64,000 nucleotides of DNA from Aureispira sp. CCB-E (GTDB taxonomy: Bacteria > Bacteroidota > Bacteroidia > Chitinophagales > Saprospiraceae), in the NCBI RefSeq assembly GCF_031326345.1, contig NZ_CP133671.1, positions 3,038,001 to 3,102,000 of the forward strand. Direction: 5' to 3'. This document shows, in pieces, positions 1-7,462 of the stretch (position 1 is the stretch's first letter; every line of letters starts with the position of its first letter). The position numbers and the translations under genes are program-made. The notes beneath the pieces are model-generated. The model was given only the letters and a program-made list of their open reading frames with translations. It was not told where the DNA came from and made no database searches.

Positions 1-2
1 CT

Positions 3-347
3 CATGGAAATGTCGCCAATTTAACAGGAACGTATAAACTATGGGTAAGAAAACAAGACTTTACAAATAACCTAGACACACAATATATCAAAAATGTAGT
101 AGTGACTACTTCGGGAAATTCTTTTTTCTTTGATCAGCAAAGGTTTTCTTTAGGTTTATTTGATAGTTATCAGAACTATACTGGTTTTTGTTTTTATAAC
201 AATTCTTCTGGTTATATTTTTAGAGAAGAAATAGCTAGAGACATTTATTGGTTTAACGACAGTTTGTCTTTACAGTATTCGAAAAATGTTAACGATAATG
301 GTGTCTTGAGTTCTATGCGCTATACCTACCGAGGCAGGAAGGAATAA
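3..347 (+). CDS. C-terminal part of a lipoprotein paralogue (5' end outside window)
   Basis: The frame is open from the left edge to a TAA and encodes the same C-terminal domain as the complete lipoprotein gene at 710-1606. The first ~175 bases are almost identical to the second copy. The middle then diverges (bases ~180-325) and the last ~30 coding bases, including the RYTYRGRKE ending, match again. The start lies to the left of the window, so the signal peptide is not visible. It is probably a secreted surface lipoprotein of unknown function arising from a recent tandem duplication. Confidence 0.75.
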   Translation, partial: HGNVANLTGTYKLWVRKQDFTNNLDTQYIKNVVVTTSGNSFFFDQQRFSLGLFDSYQNYTGFCFYNNSSGYIFREEIARDIYWFNDSLSLQYSKNVNDNGVLSSMRYTYRGRKE

Positions 348-709
348 TGTTTGTTTTTTTACTAATTAGAGATTGTTTTGACAATTTGTAGGGTTTTTAC
401 CCTAACTGATAATTAGAATTAATCCAGCCTACATAGGTAGAGATGTACTGCACATCTAAATATAATACAGAAAAGTAGGGTAATAAAAAATTGTAAATTG
501 AGGTTGTAAAAAAATCACTGGGTGCTTTCTGTGCAAAATGCTTTAATTTGGCAAACAGAATTTTTTAAATGGTTGGAAGAAACCTTAATGGTTGATAAAT
601 AAGGGGGGGATAAAAAAATAACTGAAGTTATTACAACGAACTATGCTAAGCATTCGTCTTTAGTGTAGTTCGCTGTTTTTTATCCCCACACTACCTCAAA
701 AAAAAGATT
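348..709. other. Intergenic region between tandem lipoprotein genes
   Basis: No ORF of coding character is seen. The region carries a long nested inverted repeat at 606-687. The bases just after the first stop (aataatgttt followed by T-rich sequence) match those after the second copy's stop, so the duplication extends slightly past the coding region. Confidence 0.5.
606..687. repeat. Nested inverted repeat / long hairpin upstream of lipoprotein gene
   Basis: Outer arms GGGGATAAAAAA (606-617) and TTTTTTATCCCC (676-687) are perfectly complementary. Inside lies a second, imperfect stem (ACGAACTATGCTAA against TTAGTGTAGTTCG). The right arm is T-rich, so it could act as a terminator for the first lipoprotein gene, or it may be a relic of a short inverted-repeat element. 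It ends about 20 bases before the start at 710. Confidence 0.55.
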
Positions 710-1606
710 ATGTTAACTAAGACAAATTTTGTATGCTACCTATCCCTAATAACTACGTTGTTTTTTACTGCTTGCCAAAAAGAAACAATTAAAGAGGTAG
801 GAACTGTTGTTGTTGATCCACCAATTACTTCAGATACTATTCGTTTTGCAGAAACAATGCAAGATGCTAAGACGCTTACAGTTTTCCCTTCAGTTACGTC
901 AAGCACTAGCCACTTCGAAGGAAACTTTTATGGTTCAATTTATACTAGTCGAATCATGTTGCCACCAGACGACTTTAATAATCAGGCAGATCAAGTGGTA
1001 AAAGTATATGTGGAAAATGACACGATTAAGGTTTTGAACTATGCCTTTCCAATCGATTCTTTGTCGCAAACTCATTTTGATGCGAGTGTTATCCCCAATC
1101 CAAACTCTTATAGTAATACTAAAATCCTAAAATTGACGTATAGTAATAATTATAATCGAATTGTTATAGAATACGATTATGACTGTTATTATGGTCCTTA
1201 CAATGGTTGTGCTAACTCTGAATTAGATTTTAATGGACTTCGCACGACAAAAAACGAGACCGTTTTGCCTCATGGAGATGTCGCCAATTTAACAGGAACG
1301 TATAGACTATGGGTAAGAAAACAAGACTTTACAAATAACCTAGACACACAATATATCAAAAATGTAGTAGTGACTACTTCGGGAAATTCTTTTTTCTTTG
1401 ATCAGCAAAGGTTTTCTTTAGATTTATTTGATAGTTATCAAAATTACACTTCTTTGTATATTTACTCTTATTATAGACGTGAGGTATCTAGAAACATCTA
1501 CTGGCATAATGATAGTTTGTCTTTACAGTATTCGAAGATTATTAATGATGCTAGTATTGGCTACTCATCTTCTGTTCGCTATACCTACCGAGGCAGGAAG
1601 GAATAA
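710..1606 (+). CDS. Secreted lipoprotein of unknown function
   Basis: The 298-residue product starts with a type II signal peptide: a hydrophobic stretch followed by the lipobox FFTAC at residues 18-22, then charged CQKETIKE. The absence of Asp at +2 (it is Gln) gives no special clue about location. The mature part is rich in Tyr, Asn, Ser and Thr and probably folds as beta-sheet; no enzyme motif is recognised. The C-terminal ~115 residues are nearly identical to the partial gene at the window start, so the two form a tandem pair. A MITE-like repeat begins about 14 bases after its stop. Function is unknown; a surface-exposed lipoprotein is an inference. Confidence 0.85.
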   Translation: MLTKTNFVCYLSLITTLFFTACQKETIKEVGTVVVDPPITSDTIRFAETMQDAKTLTVFPSVTSSTSHFEGNFYGSIYTSRIMLPPDDFNNQADQVVKVYVENDTIKVLNYAFPIDSLSQTHFDASVIPNPNSYSNTKILKLTYSNNYNRIVIEYDYDCYYGPYNGCANSELDFNGLRTTKNETVLPHGDVANLTGTYRLWVRKQDFTNNLDTQYIKNVVVTTSGNSFFFDQQRFSLDLFDSYQNYTSLYIYSYYRREVSRNIYWHNDSLSLQYSKIINDASIGYSSSVRYTYRGRKE

Positions 1607-2149
1607 TGTTTATTTTTTCTAATAGTAGTTCGTTGATTAGCTCGCTACGCTCGTGAGATCGCAAGCTTAGTTACCAAAAAGATAAAAAAATACATTTATA
1701 TTAGCATTGATAATCAGTGCTTTAATGTAAAATACGACAAGGGTGCAACTTGCTGGTTATCAACTGCGCAGCACTCACGAAGTAAACTAATAAAGTTTTT
1801 CAACGACCACGTAGTAGCAGCGCAGCTAACTATTGTTCTAAGTCATCAGATTGAGTCCTTTTTTAGAGGGTATTTTGACGATTCATATAGTATGGAGTTA
1901 TAGGTCATCGAAAATTTTTGAGTACCAACTTTGATCGTATACTTCCTTTGTTCCCTTGTTTTTTGTCTAAAAATTGATTTAATTTTCTCCTAGAACTAAG
2001 GGAGAGTTGGTTGTCATTATATTCTCCTTAAAAGTCGATGGAGTAAGAAGCTGAGGCATTAAATAGTACTTTTTTACATCTTTATGGACTTCTTTTTTGT
2101 TATAAAAATGTAAACCAAATATTAAAATACTCCAGCCGAATCTTTCTGA
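1607..2149. other. Intergenic region with MITE-like repeat, otherwise no gene
   Basis: The left part is the dispersed inverted-repeat element at 1621-1837. From 1838 to 2149 only AT-rich sequence without a credible ORF is visible; it presumably holds the promoter of the gene at 2150, but no clear TAnnTTTG motif is found. Confidence 0.5.
1621..1837. repeat. MITE-like dispersed repeat, copy 1 (about 215 bp)
   Basis: The left end reads TAGTAGTTCGTTGATTA, followed by the module GCTCGCTACGCTCGTGAGAT. The right end is TCAACGACCACGTAGTAGCA followed by GCGCAGCTAACTATTG. The same end sequences and internal modules, in the opposite orientation, are found at 14171-14448, and related ends at 32669-32949 and 30239-30335. 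The element is non-coding and sits directly behind a stop codon. Confidence 0.65.
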
Positions 2150-3055
2150 ATGAAAAATATTATTAAAAAATCGCTGCTGCTGTTGTTGGCACTGTTGCTA
2201 ATTGCTGTAATTGCTTTTTTTATTAATCCTAAATACTGGTTAGAGCTTACGCAACCTGTACAAATAGAGATTAATACTGCACATACTAAGATAACAGAGA
2301 ACAATATATTCATGAAATTAGATGTTGAAATTTCAACAGATTATTACTTAGATGTTATTATTGATTCTATGGCTTATAAAGTATATATGGGAGAGACAGA
2401 GTTTTCTAAGGGAACTATTTTTGTGGATAGAGATTATCAAAAGAAAGGAGATAAAAATGTCTTGACAGTGCCCGTCGATATTAATAAAAAAGTATTGGAA
2501 GCTACCTTGGCAAAAATGAATCCGACCGATACTGCCACGATACGAGTCGTATTTCGAAACTATTTGGATTTGCCTATTTTTGGAAAACGGGAGTTGGAGA
2601 TGGAAATTAATGAACAAACGTTGGCACCGAAGATTATCAAGGTTGAGATATTAAAAATGAAAAAGCGGGAGCTAAAGTTGCACCATGCAGTTTTTGATGT
2701 ACAGTTGGCGATTAAAAATCCAAGTTTGCATCAGATTGTAATTGATGAAATCAAAGGAAAAATTGATTTTGAAGAATTGTTTGTCGGAAAAGTGAACCAT
2801 AAAAAACAAATTGTGATCGAACCAATGAAAACGACAGTGGTCGAAACAAGAATGGATTTTGACAAATTGGAACTCATTAAGGATGCCTTAAATGTTATTT
2901 TTCATCCCAATAAGAAGTGGAAATATACTTTGGTAGCAGATGTGCTTTTAGTAAAGGAAGATGGCTCGACGCTTTTGTTAGATATATCTAATACGGGAAG
3001 AATGGATATTATGGAAAATAAGAAGAAAAAGAAAAAAAATAGGAAACGGAATTAA
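2150..3055 (+). CDS. Membrane-anchored LEA type 2-like protein
   Basis: The 301-residue product has an N-terminal hydrophobic segment (residues ~7-26) that anchors it or exports it. It then has two beta-rich halves of similar pattern (about 35-150 and 155-285) resembling LEA14/WHy-type domains, and a strongly basic KKKKKKNRKRN tail. Phrases such as VQLAIKNPSLHQIVIDEIKGKIDFEE fit the usual WHy pattern, in which an NP motif is followed by strands. Such proteins are linked to desiccation or stress tolerance and envelope maintenance; the exact role here is unknown. It is a single gene in the same direction as the next one, with a 44-base gap. Confidence 0.6.
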   Translation: MKNIIKKSLLLLLALLLIAVIAFFINPKYWLELTQPVQIEINTAHTKITENNIFMKLDVEISTDYYLDVIIDSMAYKVYMGETEFSKGTIFVDRDYQKKGDKNVLTVPVDINKKVLEATLAKMNPTDTATIRVVFRNYLDLPIFGKRELEMEINEQTLAPKIIKVEILKMKKRELKLHHAVFDVQLAIKNPSLHQIVIDEIKGKIDFEELFVGKVNHKKQIVIEPMKTTVVETRMDFDKLELIKDALNVIFHPNKKWKYTLVADVLLVKEDGSTLLLDISNTGRMDIMENKKKKKKNRKRN

Positions 3056-3099
3056 TATAGTTAGATGTTGTATGTGATTAAAAAAAGAAGCCTTAATAT

Positions 3100-3846
3100 A
3101 TGAAAATGCCTGAAAATTGGGACTTTTACTTTGAAGAAGATGAAGATGGTCCGATGTCCATTTTTGTAAACATTGGATTGCATCAAATAGCTCCTATAAA
3201 AAAATATTTAAACCTTTTGTGCATTTCAATAAGGTATACATCAAAAGAGAATGGTTTTCCTACAAGCGATGATCTTGACAGGCTAAGTATTTTGGAAGAG
3301 GAAATTATTCCTACATTATGGAAAAAATTTAAGGCAATCCAAGTGGGACATATTACGTCAAAAGGAACAAGAGATTTTTTCATTTATTTCAAGGAAAAAG
3401 TCCAGATAGACAATATACTTTCAGGACCTTTTCGAAGTTTCCCATCAAGCACTTATCATTTTAGTGAAGATAAAAATTGGGATTTATTTTTAATGGTATT
3501 AATGCCATCTGAAGAACAATATCAATTGATGCAAAACAGGAGAGTTTTGCGCAATATGGAAAAGCATGGCGATACTCTTCAGAAATTAAGAGAAGTAAGT
3601 CATTGGGCGTATTTTGAAAAGCAAGAAGATCAATGTTCTTTTGAGAAAGCTGTTAAGAAAGATAACTTTAAAGTGCTTAGAAAGAGATTCAATAAAGAGG
3701 ATAAATTAAGATATGAAATAGTTTTTTCAAGGCTTGATAAAGTTGACTATGATGAAGTTAATATTTATACCACTAGTTTATATAAATTAGCTAAAGATTT
3801 TAATGGGTATTATGATGGATGGGAATGTAAATCATTTACTGAATAA
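3100..3846 (+). CDS. DUF695 / RraB-like domain protein
   Basis: The product is 248 residues and looks cytoplasmic, with no signal peptide. The N-terminal half (from NWDFYFEEDEDGPMSIFVNIGL) resembles DUF695, whose members open with the same W-x-F-Y-F...G-P-hydrophobic pattern. The C-terminal ~100 residues carry HWAYF and end with YYDGWECK, as in RraB (regulator of ribonuclease E activity B)-like domains. In Proteobacteria RraB inhibits RNase E, but the target in Bacteroidota is not established. Assignment is by motif memory and moderately sure. It lies 44 bases after the LEA-like gene. Confidence 0.6.
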   Translation: MKMPENWDFYFEEDEDGPMSIFVNIGLHQIAPIKKYLNLLCISIRYTSKENGFPTSDDLDRLSILEEEIIPTLWKKFKAIQVGHITSKGTRDFFIYFKEKVQIDNILSGPFRSFPSSTYHFSEDKNWDLFLMVLMPSEEQYQLMQNRRVLRNMEKHGDTLQKLREVSHWAYFEKQEDQCSFEKAVKKDNFKVLRKRFNKEDKLRYEIVFSRLDKVDYDEVNIYTTSLYKLAKDFNGYYDGWECKSFTE

Positions 3847-4121
3847 ATCAAGTAATAAAAACTGTGTTATGGACAACCTGAAAAATTGCAGATTTTTCCT
3901 TAGGAGTTTATATTTCTACTCGTATAATACCTTTAATTTGTGGGGGATTCCTTATACAACACACAAAACTATTTGAGTATTATAATACTTCTGTCAAAAA
4001 GAGCTGCTTAAAACTTAGAAGCCTGTTTTCTTAAAAAGAACTTGTTATCTTCCTATGGTTCTAAAAAGAATGGTCTCAATAGAACTTTCTTTTATTTCTT
4101 TAATAAAGATGCTTGGTGTTT

Positions 4122-4853
4122 ATGAAAAAACTATGGATTGGTTTCTTGTTGTTGGTTGTGTTAATAACCGCTTGTGATAAAAATATCGTAAATAATGAGC
4201 CTCAGAGTCACGCTTCATTTGATGCTCTTCTAACAAAATATGTAGATACAAATGGAAATGTTGACTACGTGGGGTTTAAAAATGAAGAAGCAAAACTGTT
4301 GGCATATATTGACTGGTTAAAATCCAATGGTCCAGAAACGACTTGGTCGGATAACAAACAGATGGCTTATTGGATCAATTTATACAATGCTTATACGATA
4401 TATACTATTTTGGTAGAACATCCTGTGAATAGTATTTTAGATATTGATGGTGGTATGGTATGGACTACGCGTCAAATAATGGTTGGAAGCCAAGCATATA
4501 CATTGGATCAAATCGAAAAAAATAAATTATTGGCTGCATTTGGAGAGCCCAAAGTGCATTTTGCAGTTAATTGCGCTGCTGCTTCGTGTCCTCCTTTATT
4601 GAACAAGGCATGGACAGAATCCAATATTCAACAATATTATACCAGTCAAACCAAAGCTTTTATTAATAATCCTACTTATAACACCATAACAACTGATACC
4701 ATAGAAATTTCGAAAATTTTTGATTGGTATGCCACCGATTTTGGTGGCAGCAGCCAACTTGTAAATTACATTCAACAATATTCAGATCATACAATTTCTA
4801 ATAATGCTGTTGTGAAATTTAAGTCTTACAATTGGGATTTAAATGCTCAATAG
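4122..4853 (+). CDS. DUF547 lipoprotein
   Basis: A TTG at 4113 could extend the frame, but the ATG at 4122 gives a standard lipoprotein signal (MKKLWIGFLLLVVLITAC), so that start is preferred. The mature protein has the DUF547 signatures AYWINLYNAYTIY (about residues 85-97) and HFAVNCAAASCPPL (about 147-160), with paired Cys residues. DUF547 proteins are often periplasmic or lipid-anchored and of unknown biochemical function; the conserved Asn, Cys and His residues have a papain/transglutaminase-like look. It is convergent with pepT, and the two are separated by a hairpin at 4864-4897. Confidence 0.85.
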   Translation: MKKLWIGFLLLVVLITACDKNIVNNEPQSHASFDALLTKYVDTNGNVDYVGFKNEEAKLLAYIDWLKSNGPETTWSDNKQMAYWINLYNAYTIYTILVEHPVNSILDIDGGMVWTTRQIMVGSQAYTLDQIEKNKLLAAFGEPKVHFAVNCAAASCPPLLNKAWTESNIQQYYTSQTKAFINNPTYNTITTDTIEISKIFDWYATDFGGSSQLVNYIQQYSDHTISNNAVVKFKSYNWDLNAQ

Positions 4854-4863
4854 TCAGAAAAAA

Positions 4864-4897
4864 ATAAGTCATCCTCTTTAATTAGAAGATGACTTAT
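4864..4897. terminator. Bidirectional terminator between DUF547 gene and pepT
   Basis: The arms ATAAGTCATCCTCT and AGAAGATGACTTAT pair with one mismatch. A-rich sequence lies on the left and T-containing sequence on the right. The position between two convergent genes supports use from both sides. Confidence 0.65.
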
Positions 4898-4921
4898 AGG
4901 TAGTAAAGTTTGTTGATAAGA

Positions 4922-6154
4922 TTACCAATCTCGGCTTTCCATTAATTTAGCAATTTCAATAATTGTCTCTGTAGCGGCTACAATAGATTCTAAAGGAACA
5001 TATTCATAACGACTGTGGAAGTTTAGACCGCCAGCAAAAATATTAGGACAAGGCAAGCCCATAAATGACAATCTGGAACCATCTGTTCCTCCTCGAATAG
5101 GACGAGTAATGGGTTGCATTCCTAAGTTGCTAATGGCTTCTCTTGCTAAGTCGACAATATGCATAACAGGACGAACTTTTTCTGCCATATTATAATATTG
5201 GTCACTCAAACTCAAAGAAAGACGATGGTCATATTTTTGATTTAAAGCATCTACTGTTTGTTGCATCAATGCTTTTTTTGCTTCAAATTTTTCTTTGTCA
5301 TGATCTCTAATGATATAACGGAGTTCTGTTTTGTCTACATCTCCATTGACAGAAAGCAGGTGGAAGAAACCTTCATAACCTTCTGTTTTTTCGGGCACCT
5401 CCTCTGCGGGCAAAGCTTGAATAAGTTCGGCTGCAATATACATTGAGTTGACCATCTTGTCTTTTGCGGCACCAGGATGAACAATTTTTCCCTGTATATC
5501 AATGGCCGCGTAAGCCGCATTAAAATTTTCGTATTCAATCTCACCAGGAAGCGAGCCATCCATTGTGTACGCCCATTCTGCACCAAATTTTTCCACATCA
5601 AATAAATCTGCTCCACGACCTACTTCTTCGTCAGGAGTAAAACAGATACGGATTTTCCCGTGTTTAATTTCAGGGTGGTTAATAAGGTATTCCATAGCAG
5701 AAACAATTTCTGTTACACCAGCTTTGTCGTCTGCTCCTAAAAGTGTCATGCCGTCAGTCGTAATCAAAGTTTGACCTTTAAATTGGAGCATTTCAGGGAA
5801 TTCAGAAGTTCTAAGAACAAGATCTTCTTTTTCGTTTAATACCAAGTCTCCACCATCGTAATTGTTCCAAACAATTGGAGCGCAACCTGTTGCTGTGAAA
5901 TCTGGAGATGTGTCAATATGGGCAACAAAACCAACTGTAGGTATTTTCTTGTCGGTATTGGCAGGAAGCGTAGCCATAATGTAACAATGGTCATCAATTT
6001 CAACATCACTCAAACCTATGGCTTTTAATTCTTCTACAATTTGATTGGCTAAGATGAATTGTTTATCTGTACTAGGAATTTTTTCTACTCCAAACTCAGA
6101 CTGAGTATCTACTTTGACATAACGGAGAAAACGATCTAAAATCTGCTCTTTCAT
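4922..6154 (-). CDS. pepT: Peptidase T (tripeptide aminopeptidase)
   Basis: This 410-residue M20B metallopeptidase releases the N-terminal residue of tripeptides in the cytoplasm. The family's zinc ligands are visible in order: HID at 79-81 (His79, catalytic Asp81), GADDKAG at 140-146 (bridging Asp), and PDEEVGRG at 174-181 with Glu176 (catalytic base) and Glu177. A further conserved stretch, RGGTDGSRLSFMGLPCPN, lies near 353-370, and the C-terminal GGLNFHSRYEY carries the last His ligand. Length matches the family (about 405-415). It is transcribed alone, divergent from the interrupted hydrolase gene. Confidence 0.95.
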   Translation of the reverse strand: MKEQILDRFLRYVKVDTQSEFGVEKIPSTDKQFILANQIVEELKAIGLSDVEIDDHCYIMATLPANTDKKIPTVGFVAHIDTSPDFTATGCAPIVWNNYDGGDLVLNEKEDLVLRTSEFPEMLQFKGQTLITTDGMTLLGADDKAGVTEIVSAMEYLINHPEIKHGKIRICFTPDEEVGRGADLFDVEKFGAEWAYTMDGSLPGEIEYENFNAAYAAIDIQGKIVHPGAAKDKMVNSMYIAAELIQALPAEEVPEKTEGYEGFFHLLSVNGDVDKTELRYIIRDHDKEKFEAKKALMQQTVDALNQKYDHRLSLSLSDQYYNMAEKVRPVMHIVDLAREAISNLGMQPITRPIRGGTDGSRLSFMGLPCPNIFAGGLNFHSRYEYVPLESIVAATETIIEIAKLMESRDW

Positions 6155-6256
6155 GATGCTAATTTATAATTTATATACGGTTTTATAGAGCTGGTAAGTT
6201 ACTTAAAGTCTTGAAAATTTCGTATTATTATCATAAAAAATCCAAACCATTAATAA

Positions 6257-6415
6257 ACATGATCACGAATGAAATGGTATGCCTACAAAACCATCTTTTT
6301 GGGATTGACTTCGTCAAATGCTCTACTTCATAGCTTACAGCTATGAGTTTGCGCTTTTCCTTGTCCTTCAAAAAATCTTGCTTTTTCGGTAATACGACTC
6401 TATTCGTAATCATGT
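6257..6415. repeat. Possible second MITE-like element (about 159 bp)
   Basis: The ends ACATGATCACGAAT (6257-6270) and ATTCGTAATCATGT (6402-6415) are complementary at 13 of 14 positions. The interior has a small hairpin, CATAGCT-TAC-AGCTATG. A 60-residue minus-strand ORF spans it but has no coding character. Only one copy is visible in this window, so mobility is not shown. Confidence 0.4.
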
Positions 6416-6431
6416 CTAATGAATTTTTCCC

Positions 6432-6539
6432 ATGAAAAAAATAGGATACAAAGTGCTAGTTATTTTATTGCTTGTCGCATTGGTTGCGCTAATTGTTATT
6501 GTAGAGTTTATAGCTCCTTATGCTATTGTAATGCCCTAA
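6432..6539 (+). pseudogene. N-terminal membrane anchor of an interrupted alpha/beta hydrolase
   Basis: An ATG opens a 35-residue stretch with a Lys-rich start and a long hydrophobic helix (LVILLLVALVALIVIVEFIAP), ending at TAA (6537-6539). The same frame then continues as KIDLEEHQERFSYGAFPKDY directly into the hydrolase at 6615-7349. The layout is a signal anchor, then a linker, then an alpha/beta hydrolase core, as in many family members, so the stop probably replaced a CAA (Gln) codon. It could also be a sequencing error. Confidence 0.7.
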
Positions 6540-6614
6540 AAGATTGATTTAGAAGAACACCAAGAGCGATTTTCTTATGGTGCCTTCCCTAAAGATTACC
6601 AACTAAAAACAGAA

Positions 6615-7349
6615 GTGTTGGAGATAGAGACAAAGGATGGTGTTATTTTGTCCAATTATTTGGCATTGCCAGACCAAGATTCTGTAAAAGGAACAATCAT
6701 TATGCTGCATGGTATAGGAGGTTGTAAAGAAGATTATTTAGGGATAGCGAAGCGTTTGACCGAATCAGGATACAACTGTATGATTTATGATGCCAGAGCA
6801 CATGGACAAAGTGGGGGAAAATATTGTACATTTGGGTATCATGAAAAAGAAGATGTTCAAGCTGTCGTTGCTGCAATTTTAAATTATGACCCCAATACGT
6901 CTATTGGAATTTGGGCGAGTTCTATGGGAGCGGCGGTTGCATTGCAGGCATTGGCTATAGAACCAAGAATTCAATTTGGCGTGATTGAAAGTACATTCAC
7001 AGATTTATCAGAGATCGTTTATCAGTACCAAAAACGATACTGTTATGGGATTGGTTTACGTTTTGCTTCTAATCGAGCTTTAACGCTTGCTGGGCGGATT
7101 GCCAATTTTGATCCGTACCAAATTCAACCCATACTAGCTTGTAAAAAAATAAAACAACCTATTTTGATGAATCATGGCGATGCCGATAAGCATATTCATA
7201 TTCGATATGGCAAGCAGTTGTTTGAAGCTTTGGCAAGTACTGACAAGACTTTTTATACTGTGAAAGGAGGAGCACACACAGATTTATACACGGCAGGAGG
7301 AGCCGCTTATTACAACCATACGTTAGATTTTATAGCAGCACATTTTTAG
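6615..7349 (+). CDS. Alpha/beta hydrolase (likely the body of a gene broken by an upstream in-frame stop)
   Basis: The visible frame encodes a ~244-residue hydrolase: oxyanion-loop HGIGG (about 32-36), nucleophile elbow ASSMGAAV (Ser near 103), an Asp region in NHGDADKHI (about 195-203) and a catalytic His in GGAHTDLY (about 227-230). The substrate is unknown; serine esterase or aminopeptidase-like (YqkD/FrsA-like) activity is typical. There is no good ATG at the front, so translation would need the GTG at 6615 or read-through of the TAA at 6537. The upstream piece at 6432-6539 in the same frame supplies the missing anchor, so this is probably a broken gene or an error in the sequence. Confidence 0.75.
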   Translation: MLEIETKDGVILSNYLALPDQDSVKGTIIMLHGIGGCKEDYLGIAKRLTESGYNCMIYDARAHGQSGGKYCTFGYHEKEDVQAVVAAILNYDPNTSIGIWASSMGAAVALQALAIEPRIQFGVIESTFTDLSEIVYQYQKRYCYGIGLRFASNRALTLAGRIANFDPYQIQPILACKKIKQPILMNHGDADKHIHIRYGKQLFEALASTDKTFYTVKGGAHTDLYTAGGAAYYNHTLDFIAAHF

Positions 7350-7462
7350 ATACTCTACAATAATCGACAGGTCAAGCTGCTATTTTATAAAAAAAAGTGT
7401 AACTAATTGACTTTTTAGGGATTATTAATAAAAGCTATTGAAGTTCTTAAAAATGACCGACT

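Noticed and set aside
4113-4121. TTG start three codons upstream in the DUF547 gene
   Set aside because: The ATG at 4122 gives a standard lipoprotein signal; the extension adds nothing.
6231-6413. 60-aa minus-strand ORF
   Set aside because: It coincides with an inverted-repeat element and has no coding character.
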